From NCBI RefSeq assembly GCF_019578655.1, contig NC_063263.1, positions 17,979,001-18,043,000 on the forward strand: a DNA stretch of 64,000 bases, read 5' to 3'. Position 1 is the stretch's first letter. Every line of letters begins with the position of its first letter. Positions 1-12,330 of the stretch are shown here, one piece after another. The notes below the pieces were generated by a model. The model had not been told where the DNA came from and did no database searches. It saw nothing but the letters and a program-made list of their open reading frames with translations. Origin of the DNA: Ricinus communis (lineage: Eukaryota; Streptophyta; Magnoliopsida; Malpighiales; Euphorbiaceae). The translations under genes were made by a program, and so were the position numbers.

Positions 1-985
1 ATTCTACTATTTATCTGAGGGACATTTAGTTATTTTGTATAATTATTATGATTTATATTAGTAGTTATTTATGGGATAATATTTAGTGGAGAAAAAGACA
101 CTTATAGTCTTATATATTAAATAGATTTATATTGGTGGATGACTCTTCTCTCTATATATATCTCTACAAACCTAGCTCTAAAATAGGAGGAGAGATTTCT
201 TATCTTTGCTACATCTTCCATCTAAATTTATCCATCATTTTTGTCTATGCAATATTTTCTACAGTTCTTCCATAATACTTTAGTTTTAGTTTTTTTTTTC
301 TTTTTTTAAAATCTAATAAGCTTTTCAATAAGTGGAGAGCGAGGACCAATTATCTTTCTACTTGAAGAATTCTGGATTTCATGGGAGCTTTTATTTTATT
401 GTTATTTTAACTTTTTTACTTATGTATGAATTTTGTTATTATTTATTTGATGAATGATTTCTTCACCTTCATATCTTTATTAGCTTCCGTTGTTATTTTT
501 AGTTAACTATCATATTAATTTAATGATAATAATTATTATAAAAATATTTAAGTTGAATGTATTAGAGACACCATTTTTGCTTCAATCTATGTTGGTAGAA
601 AAAATTTTAATTGCATCATTAGCTTGAATAATTAAAGAAAAATACACATATCGTTTCATTCATTAGATATAGACTTAAAGTAAAATAAGGGGATTACTAA
701 GTAAATGGCTAGATTAAATATTGTCTTTAGCATATAGTTTTCATACATCATACTATTGCATATTTATTTTATAGTTTATTATACTTTGCTTTATTAATAT
801 TATTTTTTTTAAATATTGGTTTAGAGTGCTTAGATTTAGTTTTATTGTTTTATGTTGATAATTAATCTATATAATAAATAGCTTCATAGTTTCTCGAGAG
901 ATCAACCTCGTGGAGAATTTACCGTTTTATTATAGGAACAGTTCGTGCACTTGCATATACTAACTTAGACATATCAACTACACCT
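1..985 (+). mobile_element. Ty3/gypsy-type retroelement remnant, 3' internal region
   Basis: No open frame survives. Around 885-950 the text has the layout (start of a 'CTCGAGAGATCAACCTCGTGG' type motif, then 'GTTCGTGCACTTGCA') that recurs in plant gypsy-group elements just before the 3' LTR. The 408-630 part recurs at 4325-4545, which supports a dispersed repeat. Family assignment is from recalled motif style, not from a search. The left boundary lies outside the window or is unclear. Confidence 0.45.
408..630 (+). repeat. Dispersed repeat, copy 1
   Basis: About 220 bp that matches 4325-4545 in the same orientation, with scattered substitutions. Shared landmarks include TATCTTTATTAG, TTAGTTAAC, GTTGAATGTATTA, and GCTTCAATCTATG. 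It lies inside the retroelement remnant that begins the window. Confidence 0.75.
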
Positions 986-2680
986 ATATTTTTTTATTTG
1001 ATTTTAAAAATTAAAACCAATCCATAATATTTGAAATCAAATTATTTTATTTCAATTGGATTGGATGGATTCAATTTGATCGGTTTAGTTAAATTTTGTG
1101 CAAGCCTCCTTTCCAAGATACCTTTTAGTATGTGTAATGATATTGAAAAGGCCTAATAGCTTAAACAATTTAATTTTTTGTGAAAATTTATTAATTTGTC
1201 ATTTTTTTTAATTCAATTTAGCTATGATTTGGTCAATTGAGTGTAATTTTAGTCAAATTGAATTACTGATCAAAATTAAACAACATGAATAGTAATATAG
1301 ATGCCATTTAAGAGATAAGAATTTAAAATTAAACAATGTGTATAAATAGTGTGACATCAGGATTTTTCAATTTAAATTTTTTATTTTTCTATTATCATCC
1401 ATGTCACTATTTTTATTATTTAATTTTGATAAACGATTTAATTGGGTTGAAATTACATTCAATTGATTAAATTACAGCTAAATTGATAATTTTTGAAAAA
1501 TTAGCCAAAATATCAAAATTTCGTAAAATTTTAATGGTCTAAAAGTATGTACAAGAACTTTTAATGGGGAAGGGAAACTGAGAATGCATTGAAAAAATTG
1601 GGACCTTTAATTCGTAATGTTTTCCCAAGGAAAGAGTGGCATGGGTTTTAGGAAACCGGTTGACTTTAACATGCCTTTTCAGTTAAACTACTTTGGAGAT
1701 TACTAAAATCATCCATCTTCTCTTCTTGCAGAAGGATTACTGGCAATGCGATAAAATAGGGGATATTGTCATTATATAATGAAATAAACGATTTATTGCA
1801 TTCTACCTCCATTTTTTTCTGTTTATAAATGATAGTTGAGTTTTGTTATTTATTTTTATTTATGTTGTTTTAAAATTGTGTCCTTTTTTGAAAATAAATA
1901 TAAAACTAACAAAAACTGATTAAAATTAAACATAAACCAACATCAATCCAAGAAGAACCAATAAAAACTAAAGATAAACCAAATGAAAGTTTAGTAAGGA
2001 TGGTTCGGTATATTTTCGTTTAACTTTTTAAATTTTGATAATTATTTTTCGAAAAAAAAATGAGCAAATTAATATTCTTGGTAAAAGTAGATTTGAGAAT
2101 AAAATGTTATAAATAATTGAAAATAAATAATACTAAATAACAAAATTTAAATCTGTTTTTTTTTTTGTACCCATAAGTAACCCTGCATATATGCTTAATT
2201 TAATTTAATTTTTTTGCTTTTTTTACATGCTTAATTGGTTTTCTATATTTTTATTTTGATATTTTTAAAGTTGTATAAATATATAAATTGCACATAATCC
2301 TAATAGAGACTAAATAAAATATAAGCTAAAACCAACCAGCTAAAATAGACCTAATATAAATCAATAAAAACCAACGAAAACCGGTCAATAAAAGCTAATC
2401 CAACGTACTTTCATAATCTTTTTAGGGAAATAATATATTTTTGGAAACTCAAATTTGACAACCTATGTTCTTAATTATTTTTATGTTTTCTTTTACGCAG
2501 TTCAGCGAAAATCCAAAAATTCCATTCGTAATGGGCTTGTTCCCCGCTCGGCAACTTCTATTTGCCTTTTGTAGGGGATTTTGTGTTTGTTCTTTCTGAC
2601 GAGGAAGTTTATTTTGCAAAATCTAGATTGCTTTTCAGTGTTTTATTGAAATTTTATGTGGATTTTATTTTATCTATAAA
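986..2680. other. Intergenic, no gene seen
   Basis: AT-rich DNA with stops in all frames. Short runs resembling old repeat DNA (for example direct and inverted copies of TCAATTGA/AATTTTG words near 1200-1500) are present, but no boundaries can be drawn. I see no gene. Confidence 0.6.
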
Positions 2681-2975
2681 TAATATACATCATGAATGAT
2701 AGTTATCTCAGACACGTCTAAAAGAATCACAGTTAAGAGAAATGAACTACCCACCCCACACTTGAAGAATACACCCTCCTCAGTGTAAAACGAAGTGGGT
2801 AGCCCGTTTGGGAAGTACAAATAAGAAAAGCAATAATATCTAAGTCCATAATATGTATGAAAATAAAGTAAATAAAAGTAAGAAAAATTAGTGGAGACTG
2901 CCCTGATCATCCGCCGAGGCTGTTGGAGTAAAAATCGATGCATCCTCAGCAAGAGCTGTGCTTCTGTCATTACAT
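2681..2975 (-). mobile_element. Gypsy-type retroelement fragment (minus strand)
   Basis: Read on the minus strand, 2755-2800 gives a CACTGAGGA...GTGT...AAGTGTGGGG layout. This motif style is familiar from plant Ty3/gypsy elements, between the integrase end and the 3' LTR. A 98-codon open frame covers the region but shows no protein domain; I treat it as incidental. The opposite orientation to the remnant at 1-985 implies separate insertions. Confidence 0.4.
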
Positions 2976-4324
2976 GCGACTATCTCCACTATAGAAAGAA
3001 AAAGAAAAGATCAAACAAAATCTACTAGTAAAAAAATAAGCTTTCTACATATGCATAGTCTAAAACAACGATTTTTATTAGTTGTAGCAAAGAAAGAAAC
3101 CTCATAGAAGTAGCGATCACAAGAATACCAGTTACAGTACCTATTATTCAAAGGGAAATTCTTCCAGTAGTATCGGTATGAAAATAAATTTTACTGTTTA
3201 ATATATTTAATAATAAAAAATATATTTTCAATGCATTTTATATTTAATCTAAATATAAAATTCATTCTAATAGTTTAATTTTAAAAAAAATCCATGATAT
3301 ATATATATAATCTAGGTACTTTTATGGAGAGTTAAAAGGGAAACGAGAGATAAAGAAAAAGAAAAAAAGAAATGAGAGAAACAAAATATTTGAATTGATA
3401 ATATCCTTTTCATAATAAAAATATTCATAAATTTATAATTTTCTTTTACGATTTCATCAAATTTAATAGAAATTAATTTAGTTATAAATAATTCCATGAA
3501 TTGAATGCATATTGTTTTTAGGGAATTTTCATTTACTTCGAACACACTATTATTTTTTATATACAATGAGTTTTATAAAATTTTATAAAGTTTATTTTTA
3601 AATTTAAATTAAGTATATTTAGTATAGATAAAAATTTATTTGAAACTCTATTAAATTAAATTCATAAAATCAGTTATAACTAAATCAAGTTGCATCAATT
3701 TTATACGGATCTTTAAATAAATTATGAACTTATAATTTTTTTTATTATTATGATAAAATATAATTAATTCAAATATCTTGTCTCTCTCTCTCTCTCTTTT
3801 CTAAAATTGTTTAAGTAAGAAATATTTAAATTACAACATATTATTTGAAGAGCATTTAAAAAAAATTGAACTAAATTTACTTAAAATCAATAAAATTCGA
3901 TTGTTGCAGAAATTCATATACTATATATAGCATTACCAAATACTATAATTCTATTAAAAATTCATATGTAATAAAATAAATGATACATTAAGAAATTATC
4001 ATGTAGTTTCATTATTTTATAATTTTAAGTATGAGAGAGGTATATGATTATAAATCGTAACAAAAAAATATATTTTGTTGTTAAAATGTTTCGATAAATA
4101 AGGATTTAACCATCTTTACTTCGATCATACATTATTATCATATTGGGAGTTAGAGTTTCTTTGCTTGATTAGGTGAACGATACTTGGTGAAGACATCAAC
4201 ATTGAAAACGGGTGTGGCACAAGCTAGTCATGTCCGTATCACATATATTATTTTATGTCTTTCTATTTAATACTATGATCATTGGGTTAAATATGTTAGA
4301 CTAGTTTTCATAAAAGTTTAGTTT
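2976..4324. other. Intergenic, no gene seen
   Basis: AT-rich DNA with stops in all frames. It includes a short (CT)n run at 3780-3797 and stretches of ATAAAATTTTATAAA type around 3560-3760 that recur in the window and are probably decayed MITE sequence. Confidence 0.55.
3780..3798. repeat. (TC)n microsatellite
   Basis: About nine uninterrupted TC units. Confidence 0.9.
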
Positions 4325-4545
4325 AGTCTTTTTACTTTTGTATGATTTTTGTTATTTATTTATTTAATAAATAATTTCTTTACCTTTATATCTTTATTAG
4401 TTTCAGTTATTATTGTTAGTTAACCATTATATTAATTTAGCAATAGTAATTGTTATGAACATACTTAGGTTGAATGTATTACAGACACCAACTTTGCTTC
4501 AATCTATGTAGGTATAAGAAACTTTAGTTACATCATTAGTTTGAG
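4325..4545 (+). repeat. Dispersed repeat, copy 2
   Basis: Second, diverged copy of the 408-630 sequence in the same orientation, about 3.9 kb away. Neither flank extends the match far, so this is a fragment of the same retroelement family rather than a local segmental duplication. Confidence 0.75.
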
Positions 4546-6019
4546 AGACTACGATAACATGAGTTTTGATAACATGAGTTTAAAACTTAACAATTTCTAA
4601 TTTTCGTAATTTAATCATCAAATCGTGGTTTAAAAAATTATTGATATAATAAATTTTGACAGTCAAATAACAAAATTATGAATTATTAAGTTCTAAACTT
4701 ATATTATCGAACAGGTACAATACGATAATGATAGCTGATTGGAGTGTAAATTGTTAAATTCTTGCAAATAAAAACTTTTTAACAATAAAATATTTTTATT
4801 TGTCACAATTTATAACCATATATTTCTCTTATCTAAAAAAAAAATATGTTAAAGTTGTATCACAATACTTGTACTTATCTTTAAAATAAATTTTATACAA
4901 AATTCAACCAAATTTAAATTTGAAATAAATTTCATAGAAAGTTATAAAATTTATTTATATCAAATATTATGTAAATAAAACATATATTTTTCATTCTATA
5001 TCTGAATCCTGCGAATATAATAGTTTCATTTTATGTCTATTAATTCAATTCAATCACAATCTATTTCCTTGAACAAAATTTCAAGGGCAAATCTTATTGT
5101 ATCATTCTACATGTTGGCACGGAAATGGAGAGTACTATCACAAATTAGACATATTCTTAAATAAATTTAACCTACCATATTTTTATGGACAAATTAAAAA
5201 ATGTTAATATGTGTCATCACTAATTAAGTATTGCATTTATATTGACTAGTTTGTTTATCACTATTAACCAGTCATAGTTAAAAACAAACTAATATAAAAA
5301 CACTAATTAATAAATAATATTATATATTACAATAAAATTAATTTTATTCATAAATAACGTAATAAATTTAATTTATTAATAATTTCTCTATTAATTAATG
5401 CCCATTTTTACTTTTCTAACTAACTTTCAAGAGTCTTAATTATAAAAAAAGTTTCCAAACTCTAGCTGCTTATGTCCTCTATCTTATTATTTTTATTTTC
5501 TTTATTAATATTGTAAAATAAAAAATAATAAGAAAAATAAAGAGTTGTAAAAATTATGTGAGAAGAAAATTATAGTGAAGAGAAAAAAATACATTATTCA
5601 TAAAGAAGCTTGCACTATAATATTGTCTCATTAAAAACTTTTCTAGGAAAATCCAATGGGAGAAAACCTAAGCTAGGGAAAAAGGAGTGCAGTGCATCAA
5701 AATCTCCTCCTCATGAAAACATGACTTCTAATAGAGATCTCTTAGTCGATGCATGCCAATTTTATTTACTAACTTCTCAAACGTTGTTTTAAGGAGTATT
5801 TTTGTAAACAAATCTGTTAAATTATCAATAGATCGAATTTAATGAACATCTAAAACTCCTTGCTTTTGAAGCTCATAAGTGAAAAAGAAAAACTTTGACA
5901 AAATGTACTTGCTTCTATCTCATTTAATATACACTTATTGGAGTTTGGCAATACAAGCATCGTAGGCTTTTCATGATAGTCTATATTTATTTAAATAATT
6001 ATTTTATAGTCATAGTTGT
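4546..6019. other. Intergenic, no gene seen
   Basis: AT-rich. A 60-codon frame at 5610-5792 starts at a TTG-type codon and has no recognisable domain, so it is not called. No RNA gene or complete transposon is visible. Confidence 0.55.
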
Positions 6020-6443
6020 TTTTATTTGGATTATATGATTTTAACTCATTTTTAAGATTGACAATATCAATTTGGACTTTTCAGGTGACAGTTAGGTTAT
6101 TTGCAATTTTTCTCATTTTGGCAGCCTGACTCTTTTCTTCCTCGGGTTTAACATAACTATTTTTCTTATATTTCTAATTATAAAAAATTCTAGATACTCC
6201 ACAGTATTTACATTCAGACTTGTTATTTCTATTCGACATGATGAACAACATGATAATGTATTAATTTTATTATTGTTGACAAATCGGTATAAATTCTATT
6301 ATAATTGTAGGGATTAAATATTGATATATTAGATAAAATTATTAATTAAGTTATTGTTTAGTCAGACTTGCTATGAGTTTCGGTGGTGTTATGGCTATCC
6401 ATTTTCTAGCGCTGATCACGAGCCCACATATCTAGTCCTGACA
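6020..6443 (+). mobile_element. Truncated LTR end, same family as the solo LTR at 15080
   Basis: The text from about 6020 (TTATATGATTTTAACTCATT) through the GGTGACAGTTAGGTTAT, GGCAGCC and CGAGCCCACATATC landmarks to the terminal TGACA at 6443 is collinear with the 3' part of the solo LTR (about 16050-16462). The 5' two thirds are missing, so this is a truncated, older copy. Confidence 0.7.
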
Positions 6444-7160
6444 ATATTACATATTTTTTATAGCAACTAGTGTATTTTGATGATATAAAGATGTGTGTTT
6501 TAAAAAAATACTATAATATACCAAATGTAGTTTAAGATATATGAAGATATAATTAAAATAAAATTAAAAAAATAATTAAAAGTATACTAAAAAATATCAA
6601 TAAAATGTCAATAAATATCGTTTCAAGAAAATCTATATAAATAAATTTAAAAGAAATCGTAAATTTTTCTTTTAGATCATAAGAAAGAATTTGACCATAA
6701 AAATAAAATCTTACCTGCCCTTCTAGTGCTTTTGTAAAAAACCCGAGTAGCTATCCTCTAGTACTTCATTTTTATTGGGGACTTTGGCAGGTTTACTAAC
6801 CTCCTTTTTACCTTGTGCTTAGCTTAAATCCTATAAAGGAAAAATATATTTTTATAAATAGATTTTTAATAGAAAAATAAATTATTTTATTTTATATGTT
6901 ATGTTATAAATGTAAAATTCAATTTCTTTTTTTACAAAGGATAAGAAACAAAAGGATATTTGAATTAATAATAGATTTATTGTGATTAAAAAACTCTTAA
7001 GTTTTGAAATCATTAAAAAATTCATAAGAATTTTTTAAAATGTGATAATCAAATTAGAAGATATTAAATTATAATCAAATTTAAAAATGTGATAAAATAA
7101 TTTTTTTTTAAATTTATTTATACTAAACATATAAAATCTATATTAACAAATGAATTTCAT
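6444..7160. other. Intergenic, no gene seen
   Basis: AT-rich, with ATTCATAAGAATTT-type words typical of decayed MITEs in this window. No gene seen. Confidence 0.5.
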
Positions 7161-7236
7161 AAGAATTTATAAAGTTGATTGATATTAATTAGATAAATAA
7201 GAATTTATAAAGTTGATTGATATTAATTAGATAAAT
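7161..7236. repeat. Perfect 38-bp tandem duplication
   Basis: Two head-to-tail, identical 38-bp units, 7161-7198 and 7199-7236, each beginning AAGAATTTATAAAG. Identity of the two copies implies a recent duplication. Confidence 0.95.
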
Positions 7237-7548
7237 CAATTATTAGTCATGTCTCTTACTCACTTAAAGAAAGGAACAATATTCTTAAAAGAAAAAGAAA
7301 AGGAAAATAAAATAAAAGAAAGGATCAAGGGTTTCTATCGTTCTAAACTTCAAAAAAAAATTGGCACTCAAAAAGTTTTAGTGGCGAAAAGACAGATCGG
7401 CAGAAAATATGTCGCAAAAGGTACATTAATTAGATTTGACTAGAGTTACTGGCTTTCAGTCTCTCAATCACAAGCCTAATAACAACAATCATTTCAAACA
7501 TCTAAAACAAAAAAAAAAAAAAAAACCCACTGCCATGTTGCTGCATAT
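7237..7548. other. 3' flank of the WOX2 gene
   Basis: Contains a lysine-rich 64-codon plus-strand frame (7249-7443) that I attribute to purine-rich DNA, and an A22 run at 7507-7525 just past the WOX2 stop. The WOX2 3' UTR (minus strand) must lie here. Confidence 0.5.
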
Positions 7549-8839
7549 TCAATCTCTCTCAATACGACCTTGATCATCACCTTGTTCAGAGAAGAAATCA
7601 AAGAAAGGTTTGTCATTACAACAATCTTTAACACCAGTATTAGTCTCATCAGAGGAGTAACTTGAAGGGGTACTAGTAGCATTAATGGAATCCTCAGCAG
7701 AATTATTAGTTGAACCAAGAGAACAAACAGTAATAGAAGTTTCTCTTCCTTGCAAAATGCCTGTTGGATGCAAGGGAAAAAGAGGCAATGTTTCTTGGTT
7801 ACTAATGTAGCTCTTGCTGTGAATTCTTCCCTGATTAATGTTCCTGTCATTGGTCTGAATCATGATATTGTTATATTCTTGAGGAACAGCGCAGCTTCTT
7901 GCTTTCTCAATTATCTTTTCAGTTCTTGGCCTTCTCTTGAAGTTACCTGCAGGGAGTAACAACCTTGGATACTGTGGACAAAACCCTAAATCGCTCTGTG
8001 GAAGATAGTATGAGCCGCAAACAACTGAACAAAAAAAAACAGAATAAGAACATAAATTTTCATGTCAAATAATATAACAAAGAAATGGAAGAGTTGCGAA
8101 GAGAAGGAGAATTCAGAAACTATACATTAGATGAGTGTTTAAGTTCTACATGCAATCATAAAGGAATATTGCAACAAGCTAGAGCACAATTTTACATAAA
8201 AAGCGACAAATAGAATCTATATTTTTACCATATCTAAATCTCTCTGGATAACAAACACTTAAAGAACAGTTTCTTAACCTTTAATTGTTTTTTTTTCTTC
8301 TTCACACATATCGAGTCCATTTGCATGAAGAGACAGCTTGGAATAAAATAATACACAAACAAGGAAACCCAAAAAGAGAAAGAAAAAAGAGAAATAAAAA
8401 GTCGCTACTTAACAGTTTACACTAAAAAATGTATAAAGTATTTCTAATCAGAGAATTCAATTAAAAAATTACAGTTGATGTATAATATAAACAAAACAAG
8501 AAACGAACCATTTGGACAAGGAGGAGCAAAGACAGGCGGATGATGAGCTTTATGAAGATACCGATTGATATAAGCAATGTTCTCTTGCTTTTGTTTCTGT
8601 CTTTGTCTTGCCTTGTGATTTTGAAACCAGTAAAAGACATTCTTGCCTTCTATATGACCATAATCTCTGAGTCTAGTTGTTATTTGTTGTATCTGCTCAG
8701 CAGTTGGTGTCCTTATACCTTGCCTGTACATATTCTCAAGCAAGCCTATCTGCTCTTTTGTTGGGTTCCATCTGGAGTTCACTTGATGAGCTCCAGTACC
8801 ATCACCAGAATTACCAGTGTCTATATTTTCACTCTCCAT
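7549..8839 (-). CDS. WOX2: WUSCHEL-related homeobox protein, WOX2 type
   Basis: A plant homeodomain transcription factor of the nucleus; WOX2 acts in apical patterning of the early embryo in Arabidopsis (family knowledge). Exon 1 is 8509-8839 and exon 2 is 7549-8024; the 484-bp intron has GT-AG ends and splits a valine codon. The 268-aa product is close to the 260 aa of Arabidopsis WOX2. The homeodomain spans about residues 22-86, with SRWNPTKEQ at its start and the helix-3 motif [16 protein letters not shown]. The WUS box TLPLFPLHP is at about 189-197, and an FFDFF acidic tail lies near the C-terminus. [12 protein letters not shown] and QRQKQKQE fit WOX2 better than WUS, WOX4 or WOX5. The start is the ATG at 8839; an in-frame TTG 12 bases upstream is ignored. 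No damage is seen. Confidence 0.94.
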
Positions 8840-8988
8840 TTCTTTTCTCAAATAAAATTCTATAAGGGGTTTCTCTTGTCTTGATAAAAAACAATTAGCC
8901 AGGGTTCATAGAAAGGAAGAGTCTTTTAGAGTTTTTAGATGGAGAGAAACAGGGAGTAGAAGAAAGAGAATGGCTTTAGGCCCTTGGG

Positions 8989-9177
8989 TTACTTTCTGCA
9001 TGGGTTTTCTTGTACTCTTTTTGTGGGGATAAATAATTTAAGAGAGTCAAACAAAATATAAGAGACAGAGAGAGTGAGAGAGAGAAAGAAGATTAAGGGT
9101 TTGACATGCGTATTGTTTTTGGTGCTGGAAATCTCTGAAAACATGGCGGGTAGCGGCTTAGAGAGAGGAGCTATCAT
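8989..9177 (-). other. Upstream ORF in the probable WOX2 leader
   Basis: A 62-codon ATG-initiated frame ends 150 bp before the WOX2 ATG. It has no known domain. If transcription starts near the TATA-like site at 9306-9316, this frame would lie in the 5' UTR and could depress translation of WOX2. That is inference; a chance ORF is equally possible. Confidence 0.3.
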
Positions 9178-9200
9178 AGATATTGGATTCGTTTTCTTCT

Positions 9201-9230
9201 CTCTCTATTTCTTTCTTTCTTTCTTTCTTT
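9201..9230. repeat. (CTTT)n microsatellite
   Basis: About five CTTT units next to CT-rich DNA in the WOX2 upstream region. Confidence 0.85.
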
Positions 9231-9305
9231 CCTCGAGTTAAAAACGAGAAGAAATAAATCAGAAAGACAAGAATGCCCATGAAGATTGTATACTCTTCTT
9301 AAGTT

Positions 9306-9316
9306 TATATATATAT
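9306..9316 (-). promoter_or_regulatory. Possible TATA box of WOX2
   Basis: Minus-strand TATATATATAAA, about 470 bp upstream of the WOX2 ATG, followed by GA/CT-rich leader DNA (9055-9090 and 9200-9230). This is the only good TATA-like word in the expected range. Confidence 0.35.
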
Positions 9317-12300
9317 TTACTTTGAAAGTGAAGACGTTGCCTAATTGGTTTGGCCCTGTAATGATACTGCAGTTCAGGAAAAAATAAAAATAAAGAAGAA
9401 GAAATGTTGCATGGCTAATGGGTGTGTCTCGGGAATGACAAATATTACTAAGAGAATGGAGAAGAGAAGGTAGGTCAGGCCATTGAAGGGTAGAAAAGTC
9501 ATAATGGAGAGGAAGGAAAACGACAGCCGGTTGGGTTTAAGGGTTGTAGAGTAAGGCCTAGGCTTTGGGAATTGAAGTGAGAGGCAGCAGACACAGAGAT
9601 AATATGAATCAGTTTGCTGAAGCTGAAACGTCTAGATTTAGGTGTGAATTTGTTGTTGCTGTTGTTGTTGCCTTGTTTTTGTGTATGTTATTGCTGTTGT
9701 GAGCTGTGAAGCTTTTGATTTTATGGCTTTTCTCTTTTATTATATTTTGAGGTTAGTCAAGTGACCAATGAATTTCTTTTACGTTGTTGCCACTATCAGG
9801 AATATTTATGTTCACCATTACCTTGCTTCAGATTTCCTTTTTCTTCTTTTTACTAGTTTCTTGCTTTATAGAATTGCATGTCGAAGAGTTTGATTGATTT
9901 GAAGTTGAAATATATTGTTTTTTTTTTTTAAATAATACTTTTAATACTTCACATTAATATATATTTGTTGTATGTATGTATATGTATTAGTTTTTTTTCT
10001 TTAACAAAACGAAGTGTTTCATATTTATTTACTAGTCCTAAAATATACATATATGCACGCGCTTCATCATTGTTCATAAGGAAAGAACCGCATCCAGTGT
10101 GATTGCATGAGTCATTATGCAATGCTATTATGTAGTTTGCCTGGTATCAATTTTATTCTCAATATAGGGAACGAAAGATGACATTTTGCAATTAGGAAAT
10201 TAGAATTTGATATGTGGCGATATTTATTAAATATTATTTTTTTATTAATTGATTTATTTATTATTATTCATTATTTATAATTATAAATTAATCCATATAA
10301 ATACAATAAACAATGCAGTATAATGTGATAGATCCTACCTAAAAATTTCCTAATGTACGAGTATAATGTGATATGATTAAGATATTATATGTTTCCTTGT
10401 GTACTCATCAATCACCAATGTAAGCTATAATCCAAGGTGTTTCATCACAATCATAAGACTCGAAAAAGGACATATAGCAGAGTAATTTCATTATCAAAAG
10501 CATGGCATTAGGACCTTATCATCAATGGCCAACCATCATTTCTTGAATTACATGAACCCTATATAAAATTAGTACGATCCCCAAAAAAAATGATTGTACT
10601 CCAATTAATTGAACACCACAAATCATGCGACCACTTTCGTATCAAAGCCTTGATGGCGTGTATCATAGGGAAATAGCCTTATTTTTACAAATCCTTAAAT
10701 TTTTATTTTATTGGAACAGATAAATGGCTGTTCCCAGTTGTTTTCATTTATTTAATTAAAGCAGTTTTAACTTATGTGGCTATACATATTTAATGCCATA
10801 ACAAACCATAAAACTGTGAAACATATCTCATTATGTCTTGGTCGGAGAAAATTTGACTGACAGTCCATCATAGTACCTATCAACTTTCTTCTGGTAATTA
10901 CAATCCTCAAGATTTATTCGCTAAAACAGCAAATTCTCCTGAATTTTGAGTAGGCTATTGCATATGGTAAAATAAATAAACTAATAAAATTTTAAAAAAC
11001 GAGGCTTTTAGATGCTGAGTAAAAGAATTTAGACACATGCATGCATAATGTAAACTTCCGAAATTTATATATTTTTAATTTAAATTATTATTATTATTAT
11101 TATTATTATCAACTAGTAAAAAAGAATAAATAGTAGGATGGTGCAATACTTCATGCGTGATATAGGGAATTGCTAATGCTAACTTTTAAGATGTGCAGTA
11201 GAGATTTTTTTGGGGTTTATATTAAAGAAACAGATAATATATTATATAGTATCAGTAGATAATACATAGTCTACGTTTGTTGTGTACAAGTTACATATTA
11301 TAGTACTATATAATAAAGATGAGAATATTCATCATTCAGGTGCCGCCACCTTTCAGATAGCGCCGCCTCGTGAAGCACAACCACCACCCCCACCAATTCT
11401 CTTCTGCTTACTATACTCGCATCGAATTCAATGCAGATTGATATTGCTGCAATTTTCATCTGTACTACCTACTACTAGTACTAGTATATGGCAACGTCTC
11501 TCTCTAGCTAAGCCCTAGATTTTTAGTTTTTCATTTGACAATTCTACTTGCCCTGGTCTGTTTTAGCTGCATGTGTTAGTGTTTTTGGACGGACAGTAGA
11601 TTTGCAATTTGAAAACGAAAAGGCAACAGTCTACATTTATAAATGGTCAGACTTTTCTGTTAGGAGCCCTCATTCATGTCCTTATGTACTTGTAATACAG
11701 AAATTTCAGGCAACAAATATTTTATAAAATCAGAAGCAGATCAAAAAATCGTTGGGTGAAGCTGGAATAATACTTTTTTTTTTCTCTTACTGGTCAGTGG
11801 ACAATATTCTACGAGAAAGTTGATTACAAAAACCGGTGGAAATCAAAGAGGATTTAAACACATATGTTACTATTCTTTTTTCTTTTCTGCAAGAAATAAG
11901 ATTGTAGTTTGGTTAATATAATATAAGTACGTAATTTTTATTATAAAATCAATCAAGCATCCGATATCGAAAACGCCTGTAATATTACTCACTCTATTCT
12001 TACTATCTGTTATATTTTAGTAGTTTTCTTGGATTAATAAAATATTTAATAAACTTAATTATAAGAAAAAATTGAGTTAAGTTAGATTAAATTATTATTC
12101 AATAAATATTTGAAAATTTATTATATTTATTTCAACACAAACATAAAATAAAAAAATTAAAATTGCATTAGGTATATAAAAAGAATAGATAATTATAATT
12201 TTTTATTTGAAAAACAAAAGAGTTAATATAGAATGGATGAATGATTAATTTGATGATTTAACTTTTATACGATATAAAAAATATTATATAAGTAGAAAGT

Positions 12301-12330
12301 GTATGACATGAATAAATAAATATGTTATTT
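9317..12330. other. Intergenic, upstream of WOX2
   Basis: No gene is seen. It holds GTT-rich DNA at 9647-9670, a (TTA)n microsatellite at 11083-11109 and a short GC-richer patch at 11338-11400 that reads GCCGCC twice. A 78-codon frame over that patch has no recognisable domain and starts at a non-ATG codon. Confidence 0.55.
11083..11109. repeat. (TTA)n microsatellite
   Basis: About nine ATT units in uninterrupted order. Confidence 0.9.

Noticed and set aside
7249..7962. Plus-strand frames of 64 and 69 codons over and beside WOX2
   Set aside because: One is lysine-rich low-complexity DNA, the other lies antisense to WOX2 exon 2.
8540..8884. 114-codon plus-strand frame
   Set aside because: Antisense shadow of WOX2 exon 1.
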